Below are positions 1 through 6,321 of a stretch of 11,460 nt of DNA, one piece after another. The notes under the pieces were generated by a model that was not told where the DNA came from, searched no databases, and worked only from the letters and a program-made list of their open reading frames with translations. Numbering within the stretch: position 1 is the first letter of the stretch; the number at the start of each line of letters is the position of its first letter. Source of the stretch: an uncultured Chloroflexota bacterium (GTDB taxonomy: Bacteria > Chloroflexota > Dehalococcoidia > CAUJGQ01); contig CALFMN010000253.1 in assembly GCA_937879875.1 (NCBI GenBank), positions 1 through 11,460 on the forward strand, given 5' to 3'. A program made the translations under genes and the position numbers.

Positions 1-868
1 GTGCCTGATCGGTGGCGGAGTCGGCGCCGGACACGTTCCCGGAAGCGGCGTCCGCCTTCGCGGTGGCCACGGCCTCGCGCACGGCGACTTCGCTGTCGCG
101 CTGCACCGCGTCGAGCGGCGGCGCCGCACCGCTGCCCAGCTTGCGAAAACCGTCGTCGGCAGCGGCGGAGAGATCGTCGATCGCCGTCTGCACCTGCGCG
201 TACTGCCGCGATCCGGTCAACTCGGCGGTGATCTGCGTGACCTGGTCCAGCGCGGCGCGGTCGCGCGGGTCGGCGGCCAGCGCCGCCTGCGCCTTCGTCA
301 GGTCGTCGGTGCTTTGACCGGCGGGCGCTTTGCCCAGCGTGATCGCGCCGTCCTGCGCGGCGACGAGGAACGCGCCCTGGCCCGGCTGCAGCTCGTCCGC
401 CTGCTGGTAGCCCAGCGTTGGGTCGTAGGTGAAGGCGGTAACGCCGGGGCCGCTCACGGCCACGGCGTCGCTGCCGCTGGGGTTGCCGCCCAGCACATAC
501 TCGTTCGCCTGCACGAGCACGCGGCTGTACTCGGCAGCGCTGCGGCCGAGCGTGATCGTCGTATCCTGCGCGAAAAAGACCCAGGCCGCGCGCCCGCCGA
601 GGAGCTGCTCCGGCGTAATCGCGTCATAGCTGTCGGCGCCCGGACCAAACGTGTAGATCGGCCCGTTGACCTTGCCGATCAGCGAGCCTGTTGGCGCCGC
701 GACGATGTTCCAACCGGCGTGATAGGTCACACTCGCCAAGTCCTGCGCCGTCGCCGGCAGCCGCCTGGCGCCGCCGGCCAGCAGAGCGAGGACGCCGATA
801 AGAGCCAACCAGACACGCAACCTGCCACGCGAATCAGCGGGCAGGCAGAACCGCACAGCGGGATGCAT
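1..868 (-). CDS. Secreted protein with two-unit AGW/YWAYF repeat domain and helical second domain (partial, 3' end off the left edge)
   Basis: Function unknown. The first 289 residues are visible; the stop lies beyond base 1. ATG at 868 is chosen because GGCAGGAG sits 7 bases upstream and it is followed by a signal peptide: Arg-rich n-region (13-18), hydrophobic core (19-33), likely cleavage near ATAQ-D (39-43). Residues 48-180 form a beta-rich domain with AGWNIVAAPTGS (51-62), GGRAAWVFF (91-99), GGNPSGS (127-133), FTYDPTLGY (146-154) and LQPGQGAF (160-167). Residues 185-289 look helical, with YAQVQTAIDDL (223-233) and RDSEVAVREAV (257-267). The same two blocks recur in order in the protein at 9488-11101, so the two are paralogues; that one suggests what the missing end may hold (Pro/Thr linker, Ig-like domain). 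It lies 139 bases downstream of the kinase gene on the same strand, perhaps with its own promoter. The product is exported; the role is not deducible. Confidence 0.85.
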   Translation of the reverse strand, partial: MHPAVRFCLPADSRGRLRVWLALIGVLALLAGGARRLPATAQDLASVTYHAGWNIVAAPTGSLIGKVNGPIYTFGPGADSYDAITPEQLLGGRAAWVFFAQDTTITLGRSAAEYSRVLVQANEYVLGGNPSGSDAVAVSGPGVTAFTYDPTLGYQQADELQPGQGAFLVAAQDGAITLGKAPAGQSTDDLTKAQAALAADPRDRAALDQVTQITAELTGSRQYAQVQTAIDDLSAAADDGFRKLGSGAAPPLDAVQRDSEVAVREAVATAKADAASGNVSGADSATDQA

Positions 869-1007
869 CGATTCGCTCCTGCCCGGCGGTTCGTGCCGCG
901 GCCGGGCCATGCGACCCAGTATGACCGACGCACGGCCGTTCCGTAAGACCATTCAGCCACGGAAACGTCGTCCGGCGCGCCTTGCGCCTGCGCACGGGCA
1001 GAGCGCC

Positions 1008-2498
1008 TCAGTCCTCATGCGCCAGGGGCAAGGCGACCGTGAACGTGCTGCCTGCGCCCGGTTGCGATTCCACCGTCAGCGTGCCGGCGTGCGCCCGCAC
1101 GATCTCGGATGCGACATAGAGGCCAAGGCCGAAGCCCGTGAGCCCCTTATCCACGTTGCCGGCGCGGCGGAACGGCTCGAAGATGTGCGTCTGCTCATCG
1201 AGGGGAATGCCGATGCCCGCATCGCGCACCGAAACGCGGGCAGCCTCAGCGGTCTCCGTCACCGTGACGGTAATGGGCTGATCGGGCGTCGAGTACTTCC
1301 GCGCATTGCCGATCAGGTTGGCGAGCACCTGTTCCAGTCGGTCCGCATCGGCGTTCACACGCGGTCCCGGCTCGGGGGCGAGCACAGCAATCGCGTGTTC
1401 TCCCTGCGTCGCCAGGCGATCGGCATCGACGACGTGGCGAACCAGCGGCACGAGATCGAGCGGCTGCGGATCGACCACGAACAGCCCGCGGGTCAGTCGC
1501 GAGGCATCCAGCAGCTCGTTCACCAGCCGCGTCAGCCGCGCGACCTGGCGGATCGCCACGTCCAGGGCGTCCCCGGTACTTTCGACAGACGCTCCACGAT
1601 CGAGACGCCGTCGCGTGATGTCGAGATAGCCCCGCAGCGAGGTCAGCGGCGTGCGCAGTTCGTGCGAGGCGGCGGCCAGGAACGTATCGCGCAGCGTTAC
1701 CGCCCGGCGCAACTCTTCCTCCACCCGGCGGCGCTCGGTGATATCGTGCAGCACGCTGATCACGAGCCGGCTCTGGCTGAGCACGTCGTCCACGGGCGTG
1801 GACGCGATCGAGACCCAGCGCTGCTCGCCGGTCGCGCGATTGCGCAGTGCGAGTGTGAGCGGCGGCACGTCCTCGCCCTGCAAAACGCGCCGCCCTGGCA
1901 GCCCGGCGGCTGGATACGGCTGCCCCGCTTCGTCCAGCAGCGCGATGCGCTGTGCCAGCTCCCGCGCCGTCGCCGCCAGCAGTGCCCGGGAAGACTCGAA
2001 GCCGCACATCTGCGCGGCGACCCGGTTGGCGTACAAGATGCGGCCGGCCGCGTCTTGCACCAGGATGCCGTCGATCAGGTGCTGAAAGATTGTCGCCAGG
2101 CGCGTGCGCGCGGCGATCATCGCCTGTTCCCGCTGGCTGGGTTCGCCGGACGCGTGGAAGACGAGCACCAGCGCGGGCGTCCGCGGCAGGCCCAGCAGGC
2201 TGGCGGCGCTGCCGCGCGCTGTGCGCCACGATCCGTCCCGGTGCCGCATACGTATGCTCAGCGCAAGGGTGGCGCCCGCCCGCTCCAGGAGATCGTCGGC
2301 GTGCGTGAGCGTCTGCAGCCGATCGTGATCGTCGGGGTGCGTGAGCGCCTGCAGGTCGAGCGGCAGCGGCTCCTCGGCCGTGTAGCCGAGCAGGCTGCGA
2401 AATGCGGGGCTGACGGACAGCAATCGCCCTGCCTCGTCAAGGAGGACCAGCGCCGCTGTATCCTGCCCGGAAAACGTCACCTGTGGCGACTCGGACAC
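1008..2498 (-). CDS. Soluble PAS-PAS sensor histidine kinase
   Basis: Autophosphorylating sensor kinase of a two-component system, 496 residues from the GTG at 2498. That start is preferred because GAGGG lies 7 bases upstream and the residues before it are Cys/Arg-rich and unlike a PAS domain; an in-frame start at 2576 would add 26 residues. Domains: PAS 1 (about 8-100, with DEAGRLLSVSPAF and a RHRDGSWR segment), PAS 2 (about 134-255, DAAGRILYANRVA to VLHDITERRR), HisKA with SHELRTPL (phospho-acceptor His279), and HATPase_c with N-box NLIGNARKYS (N398), G1 DAGIGIP (426-432), F-box IFEPFRR and G2 GFGLGLY (455-461). All catalytic boxes are intact. No membrane segment or signal peptide is visible, so it should sense a cytosolic cue such as redox state, light or a small ligand; the PAS ligand cannot be read from sequence. 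It is divergent from a lone receiver protein at 2735, its most likely partner. Confidence 0.93.
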   Translation of the reverse strand: MSESPQVTFSGQDTAALVLLDEAGRLLSVSPAFRSLLGYTAEEPLPLDLQALTHPDDHDRLQTLTHADDLLERAGATLALSIRMRHRDGSWRTARGSAASLLGLPRTPALVLVFHASGEPSQREQAMIAARTRLATIFQHLIDGILVQDAAGRILYANRVAAQMCGFESSRALLAATARELAQRIALLDEAGQPYPAAGLPGRRVLQGEDVPPLTLALRNRATGEQRWVSIASTPVDDVLSQSRLVISVLHDITERRRVEEELRRAVTLRDTFLAAASHELRTPLTSLRGYLDITRRRLDRGASVESTGDALDVAIRQVARLTRLVNELLDASRLTRGLFVVDPQPLDLVPLVRHVVDADRLATQGEHAIAVLAPEPGPRVNADADRLEQVLANLIGNARKYSTPDQPITVTVTETAEAARVSVRDAGIGIPLDEQTHIFEPFRRAGNVDKGLTGFGLGLYVASEIVRAHAGTLTVESQPGAGSTFTVALPLAHED

Positions 2499-2734
2499 GG
2501 TCGAACCCTCGGCGCGCCGGTGGACCGCGCTTCGCCAGCAGCATAGCGCAGGATTCGACCGCGGGCGCGGGCACACACCTTATGAGGAGCCGGCCAGGCG
2601 ATCCGGCAACGCGCGCGGCAGCGGCGATAACCATTTCAGCGCCGAGGCGTTTGAATGAGCAGAGGTCGCGCGGAAGCGCGGCGCCGCCGTCTGATCGCAG
2701 GCGAACGCGGCTCCGCGGAAAGCGTGTGGAGGGA
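2499..2734. promoter_or_regulatory. Divergent control region between kinase and response regulator
   Basis: These 236 bases separate the starts of the minus-strand kinase and the plus-strand receiver gene, so promoters for both should lie here. I see no convincing -35/-10 pair and no clear operator palindrome. The call rests only on gene orientation. Confidence 0.4.
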
Positions 2735-3088
2735 ATGCCAGGCTTGATTCTCGTCGTCGATGATGATCCCGATATCCGCGCACTGGTGCACATGATCCTC
2801 GAGGAAGAGGGCTACGCCGTCGTGGCTGCCGGCGACGGCCGCGAGGCGCTGCTGCAGGTGCAGCATCAGCAGCCCGCGCTGATCCTGCTCGACTTGAACA
2901 TGCCCGTGATGTCCGGCTGGGAGCTGCACGCGGAGCTGCGCTCACGGCAGATCGGCGTGCCGGTGGTCTACATGACGGCAGCGCAACGCGCCCGGACCGA
3001 GGCGGAGCAACACGGCGCTCAGGGCTTTCTCGCGAAGCCGTTCGGGTTGAACGAACTGCTAAGCACGGTCGAGCGTTTCGTCGCCTAG
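2735..3088 (+). CDS. Single-domain response regulator (CheY-like receiver)
   Basis: Phospho-receiver protein of 117 residues with no output domain. It begins MPGLILVVDDDPDIR (acidic pocket D9-D11). The phospho-acceptor is D53 in LLDLNMPVMSG, with T81 in VVYMTAA and K101 in FLAKPF; the full receiver active site is intact. Stand-alone receivers act by protein-protein contact or as phosphate relays rather than by binding DNA. The divergent kinase at 1008-2498 is the natural phosphodonor, though this is inferred from position only. GGAGGG lies almost against the ATG at 2735, closer than ideal, so an in-frame TTG at 2744 (nine bases on) or GTG at 2726 could be the true start; the domain is unaffected. 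The stop codon overlaps that of nadD on the other strand. Confidence 0.92.
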   Translation: MPGLILVVDDDPDIRALVHMILEEEGYAVVAAGDGREALLQVQHQQPALILLDLNMPVMSGWELHAELRSRQIGVPVVYMTAAQRARTEAEQHGAQGFLAKPFGLNELLSTVERFVA

Positions 3089-3756
3089 GCCCGCGCGTCT
3101 GCAGAGCGTTCGGCATGCCGCGGACGGGGCTGCCGGGTGGATGGCTGATAGAGGCCGTGATCGGCGATATACGCGGCCACCGCGTCCGGCACGAGATAGC
3201 GCAGCGATCGCCCCGCGGCGGCGCGACGGCGCAGGTCCGTGGAGCTGATCGCCAGCGCCGGCATCTCGATCTGCTCGCAGGCGGCCGCGAGGCCCGGCAG
3301 CCGCCGCTCCAGTGCCGCCACGTCGCGCGGGGCGGCGCGGCCGCGCCCCGCGACGGCCAGCCGCGCCAACGCCAGAATGCGCTCCGGCTGCCACCAGTTC
3401 GGCAGATCGCGCAGCGCGTCGGCACCGAGGATGAAGTGCAGGATTGCGCCGGCGCCAGGCTCGGCGTGCAGCGCCGCAAGCGTTTGCGCGGTGTAGGTGG
3501 GGCCGGTCTGCTGCAATTCGACGGTCGAAACGGCGAACGCCGCGTTGCCGGCGATGGCGAGACGCACCATCGCCAGCCGATGCTCGATGGGCGTGATCAC
3601 GCGGCCCGACTTGCGCCACGGGCGGGGCGCCGGCACAAACAGCACGCGATCCAGGCCGAGCTGCTCACGCGCCGCTTCAGCGAGGCGCAAATGGCCGAAA
3701 TGTATCGGATCGAACGTGCCGCCGAGCACGCCAATCTGCAAACCATCAGCACTCAT
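3085..3756 (-). CDS. nadD: Nicotinate-nucleotide adenylyltransferase
   Basis: Transfers AMP from ATP to nicotinate mononucleotide, giving deamido-NAD, in the cytosolic NAD synthesis pathway. The 223-residue product has the nucleotidyltransferase start IGVLGGTFDPIHFGHL (8-23; the HFGH corresponds to the ATP-binding HxGH motif), VPAPRPWRK (41-49), the substrate-side block LGADAL...LPNWW (110-122) and the C-terminal ISSTDLR (170-176) followed by YLVPDAVAAYIADHGLY. It is near the usual length for the family, with a short Arg-rich tail of about 20 residues. ATG at 3756 directly precedes the fold; the upstream AAGAG is weak and close. In many bacteria nadD sits beside obgE or rsfS, but here it stands alone, convergent with the receiver gene and divergent from the small gene at 3868. 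Confidence 0.95.
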   Translation of the reverse strand: MSADGLQIGVLGGTFDPIHFGHLRLAEAAREQLGLDRVLFVPAPRPWRKSGRVITPIEHRLAMVRLAIAGNAAFAVSTVELQQTGPTYTAQTLAALHAEPGAGAILHFILGADALRDLPNWWQPERILALARLAVAGRGRAAPRDVAALERRLPGLAAACEQIEMPALAISSTDLRRRAAAGRSLRYLVPDAVAAYIADHGLYQPSTRQPRPRHAERSADARA

Positions 3757-3867
3757 CTCTTGCAGCTTAGTGGCGAACCCATGCAGAAAACAGCCTCTGG
3801 CTTGCTGCCTGGCGGCGCGGCGGCTAGCGTGGACGGGGCGGACCAGCCAGCCGCGGGAGGGCACACG

Positions 3868-4134
3868 ATGGCGGAGCGAGCGCGGCCATTTTGGACCAGT
3901 GAGCCGGCGCGCGGCCCTGCCGGTACCTACCACGTCGTCGTCACAAGGCTGCCCGCCGGCATGGGCGGACGGCGCGACCTCTATTCCGCCACGCTCTTCC
4001 GCAAAGCTGAAGCGGGCGAAGAAGCGGTCGAATCCGACTTCTGGCAGCACTCGGCGCCGCCGCACGACGCGGATAAACTCGCCTTTCGCGAGCGCGCCCG
4101 CCGCGCCGCCGCCGAACAGGCCGCCTCCGGCTGA
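3868..4134 (+). CDS. Small protein of unknown function (88 aa)
   Basis: I do not recognise this protein. It is supported by a very good ribosome binding site (GGGAGGG, 6 bases before the ATG) and by a clean gap on either side. The product is soluble, with no signal peptide or membrane segment. Visible pieces: a Trp and Pro containing N-terminus (RPFWTSEPARG), a likely beta strand TYHVVVTRL (20-28), a central segment with DLYSATLFRK and ESDFWQH, and an Ala/Arg/Glu-rich helical C-terminus (FRERARRAAAEQAA). It is divergent from nadD, and its stop lies 124 bases before the secreted-protein gene at 4259. Coding is probable but not certain, because in GC-rich DNA chance open frames of this length are common. 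Confidence 0.6.
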   Translation: MAERARPFWTSEPARGPAGTYHVVVTRLPAGMGGRRDLYSATLFRKAEAGEEAVESDFWQHSAPPHDADKLAFRERARRAAAEQAASG

Positions 4135-4258
4135 GTGGTGTGGACTGTAATGCTGCAACGATCGTACTGTTTCGTTCGTCCTGTCAGCAGAACCCTGTTG
4201 CTGGCTGGTCGCCACGCCGAAACTGCAGTACGGCGCGGCGAGTGCGGGAGCGGGATCG

Positions 4259-5182
4259 ATGCTGATCAGAGGCAGGCACGCGCTGCGTGGCCGGATCACG
4301 CTCGTCGCCCTCGCACTGCTTGTGGGGATGGCGACGGTTGCCGCCCTGTCGGGCCGCCCCGCGCGCGCCGACGCCGCGCTGCACACGCTCACGCTCGCGG
4401 ACAACGGCAGTACGCTGGGCGTGCCGATCGGGGATCGCATTGAGCTGCGCCTGGACGTGAATTTGAACTGGACCGTATCCGTCTCCGACCCCGCGGTCCT
4501 GCGCCGGCCGCCGGGCGTTGCCCTGGTGCGCGACGTGCAAGGTCTCTGGGATGCAATCGCGCCCGGCAGCTCGACCATCCGCGCCACAGGGGACGCGCCC
4601 TGCCGCATGTCGATTCCGGCCTGCGGCGTGCCCTCGATCCTGTTCTCGGCCACCGTCAATGTGGGTGGTGCGCCGCCGCCGCTGCCGGGCGGCGGCACAG
4701 CGACGTATCCAGCAGGCTGGAACATCGTCGGCGCTCCAGACGGCACGGTGCTCCCGGTAGACGCGTGGACCTGGGAGTCGGTTCGCGGGCAATACGGCCG
4801 CGTGCCGGCCGGCACGCCGCTCAGCGGCGGGCGCGGCTACTGGGCCTATTTCACCGCGGCGCAAAGCATTCCCCTGGCGGCCGGAGGCACGGCGTCCGTG
4901 CGCATCGCCGCGCCGGCCGGAGGCTGGGTGTTGATCGGCGACCCGAGCGCCTCCAGCGGCGCCACTATCAGTGGCGCGGACGCGGTCTACACGTATGACC
5001 CGAACGCCGGCGTCTATAATCCGGCTACGTCGCTCGGCCCTGGCGGCGGCGCCTGGGCGATCTCCTTTGCGGGCGGCGACGTTGTCGTAACCGCGCAGCC
5101 GCCGGCCCCGCCGCCGAACCCGCTCGCCGGCGGCTTTGCGCTGAATCAGCGTCAACCGCGGCGCAGAGAGGGGGGCCGATGA
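4259..5182 (+). CDS. Secreted protein: chagasin-like N-terminal domain plus AGW/YWAYF repeat domain
   Basis: An exported protein of 307 residues, function unknown. ATG at 4259 has GGGAG 8 bases upstream and starts a signal peptide (RGRHALRGR, then a hydrophobic core at 13-30, cleavage probably near ARA-DAA at 36-40). Residues 42-136 form a beta domain opening LTLADNGSTLGVPIGDRIEL, with LNWTVSVSDPAVL and a close Cys pair in CRMSIPACG (C115, C122). The opening resembles the chagasin/I42 peptidase-inhibitor fold, but the assignment is tentative. After a Pro/Gly linker (138-146), residues 148-278 are the domain shared with the proteins at 1-868 and 9488-11101: AGWNIVGAPDGT (152-163), GGRGYWAYF (190-198), IGDPSAS (226-232), ISGAD (237-241), YTYDPNAGVY (244-253). 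The tail is Pro-rich, then basic. No anchor is seen, so it is either released or held by its N-terminus. Confidence 0.85.
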   Translation: MLIRGRHALRGRITLVALALLVGMATVAALSGRPARADAALHTLTLADNGSTLGVPIGDRIELRLDVNLNWTVSVSDPAVLRRPPGVALVRDVQGLWDAIAPGSSTIRATGDAPCRMSIPACGVPSILFSATVNVGGAPPPLPGGGTATYPAGWNIVGAPDGTVLPVDAWTWESVRGQYGRVPAGTPLSGGRGYWAYFTAAQSIPLAAGGTASVRIAAPAGGWVLIGDPSASSGATISGADAVYTYDPNAGVYNPATSLGPGGGAWAISFAGGDVVVTAQPPAPPPNPLAGGFALNQRQPRRREGGR

Positions 5183-5409
5183 GCCGGCGACGCGCACCCG
5201 CGTTCTGCGCACCGCATGCGGCATCCGATCACAACACGCGCGCGCCGCCCGCCGAAACGCGTCGCCACGCGGCCACGGGACGCGCTGGTAGACCAAACCG
5301 CGTTATGCAATAAAGAATCTTCTCAACTTTTTCTGAAACAGCCCCGAAGTAGTAGCGCACCCGATAGTCCTTGCGTTACACTTCCGGCGAGTTCTCGGAG
5401 GTGATCCCG
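5183..5409. other. AT-rich intergenic stretch ahead of the LPXTG gene
   Basis: This gap of 227 bases contains a local AT-rich patch at about 5305-5340 (including ATGCAATAAAG and a run of five T) that stands out from the GC-rich surroundings. It probably holds the promoter of the LPXTG gene, and possibly the end of the upstream transcript. No hairpin precedes the T-run and no good -35/-10 pair is visible. Confidence 0.3.
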
Positions 5410-6162
5410 ATGAGGAAAGCACTGGCATGGCTCACGCAGCATCGGCGGGCATCGATCGCCGGCGCAGCAATGGTGGCTATCGGAGCCACGGCGCTGATAG
5501 GCGGCCGCCTGAACAACGTGAGCGGTCAGGCATGCGGCACGGCTCCTACCGCCTGCATCATTATCACGCCCGTGCTCCCGACCACGACGGTGACGGCGAC
5601 GACGACGACCACCACCACGACTACGACGAACACTCAGCCCGCCACGACGACTGTCGTCCCCACCGGCACCACAACGGCGCCCAGCGCACCGCCGGCGCCG
5701 CCCGCGCCGCCGACCACCCGGCCGCCCAGCAGCCCGACGACCACCACGCCGCTCACCTGCGGCTCCGGCGGCACGACCGTGAACGTTTCCACGCCGCAGG
5801 GCGGGGTGACGCTGACATCGCCGACGGGCACCACGGTTTCCGGGACCGTTAGCGGCAGTACGCTGACGATCAGCGGCCCGGCGAACACCCGCGTCGCCGT
5901 CGGCTTCGGTGGCAACTGCACGACCGTCACGATCGGCCCCAACGGCACGACGACGTTCAACCTCGGCGCGGCAGCCGGCGCCCAGAAGCCATCGGCGCAG
6001 AAGCCGGTGACCGTCCAGGCGCCCAGAGTGGCGATCGCTCTGCCGAACACCGGTTCGGGCGGCAGCAGCAGCACCGCCGACGACCTCGCCCTGCCGCTCG
6101 CACTCGTGGCCCTCGGCCTCGGTGGCGCCGGCGCCCTGGCTCTGCGTCGCTCCTCTCGCTAG
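5410..6162 (+). CDS. LPXTG cell-surface protein with threonine-rich stalk
   Basis: Predicted sortase substrate of 250 residues. ATG at 5410 is set by GGAGGTGAT, with GGAGG ending 8 bases upstream. An N-terminal basic segment (RKALAWLTQHRR) and hydrophobic stretch (about 14-31) form the export signal. Residues 55-115 are a low-complexity Thr/Pro stalk with ten consecutive Thr (64-73) and an APPAPPAP run, plausibly extended and O-glycosylated. Residues 117-186 are Gly/Thr-rich beta repeats (GGTTVNVSTPQGG, TGTTVSGTVSGS, PNGTTTFNLG) with C117 and C170. The C-terminus has the full wall-sorting layout: LPNTG (211-215), a Gly/Ser spacer, a hydrophobic helix (226-245) and RRSSR. Sortases cut such motifs between Thr and Gly and link the protein to the cell envelope. 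No sortase gene is in the window. It probably follows the secreted-protein gene at 4259 and ends before the hairpin at 6196. Confidence 0.88.
   Translation: MRKALAWLTQHRRASIAGAAMVAIGATALIGGRLNNVSGQACGTAPTACIIITPVLPTTTVTATTTTTTTTTTNTQPATTTVVPTGTTTAPSAPPAPPAPPTTRPPSSPTTTTPLTCGSGGTTVNVSTPQGGVTLTSPTGTTVSGTVSGSTLTISGPANTRVAVGFGGNCTTVTIGPNGTTTFNLGAAAGAQKPSAQKPVTVQAPRVAIALPNTGSGGSSSTADDLALPLALVALGLGGAGALALRRSSR
5581..5634 (+). repeat. Threonine-codon low-complexity tract (ACG/ACC)
   Basis: An in-frame run of ACG, ACC and ACT codons encodes a Thr block including ten Thr in a row. Codons are mixed rather than one pure triplet, which suggests selection for threonine rather than recent slippage. Length variation between strains would still be plausible. 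Confidence 0.8.
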
Positions 6163-6195
6163 CAAGCGGCAGCAGGTCCAACGTCCCGAACTGAA

Positions 6196-6239
6196 CAACA
6201 ACCCCACCATCGCGCGTCTGAGCGATGGTGGGGTTGTTG
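6196..6239. terminator. Bidirectional terminator hairpin
   Basis: A perfect inverted repeat: an 18-base arm at 6196-6213 (CAACAACCCCACCATCGC), an 8-base loop at 6214-6221 and the matching arm at 6222-6239. It lies between the stops of the convergent LPXTG gene (6162) and MOSC gene (6322), so it can end both transcripts. The arm ends GGGGTTGTTG when read on either strand, giving a partly U-rich flank but no true U-tract. It is therefore either a non-canonical intrinsic terminator or a transcript-protecting hairpin. Confidence 0.75.
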
Positions 6240-6321
6240 CGCGTTATCGACGGAAGCGGCTCGACGACATGCTCGATCTCTTCTCCGAGCATGACGCGAG
6301 CGCCCAGGCTCAAACCCGGCG

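Noticed and set aside
909..2546. Long open frame on the plus strand opposite the kinase gene
   Set aside because: Its translation is Arg/Gln/His-rich with no domain, and it lies entirely opposite a kinase with all catalytic boxes. It is a GC-driven antisense shadow.
3757..4815. Open frame continuing upstream of nadD on the minus strand
   Set aside because: The nadD fold begins at the ATG at 3756. The upstream part is low-complexity sequence opposite the genes at 3868 and 4259, both of which have good ribosome binding sites.
5179..5313. Possible 44-codon gene starting in the ATGA that overlaps the stop of the secreted-protein gene, with AGAGGGGGG upstream
   Set aside because: The ribosome binding site is attractive, but the product is Arg/Ala/Pro-rich with no hydrophobic or conserved-looking segment. 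Without comparative data I cannot call it a gene.
5519..5535. Possible lipobox (SGQAC) near the start of the LPXTG protein
   Set aside because: The -3 to -1 residues GQA before the Cys do not fit the L-(A/S)-(G/A)-C consensus, and the C-terminal sorting signal already explains surface attachment.
5581..5760. Repetitive ACG/CCG-rich tract that might suggest a CRISPR array or minisatellite
   Set aside because: There are no regular repeat-spacer units. It is the in-frame Thr/Pro stalk of a surface protein.
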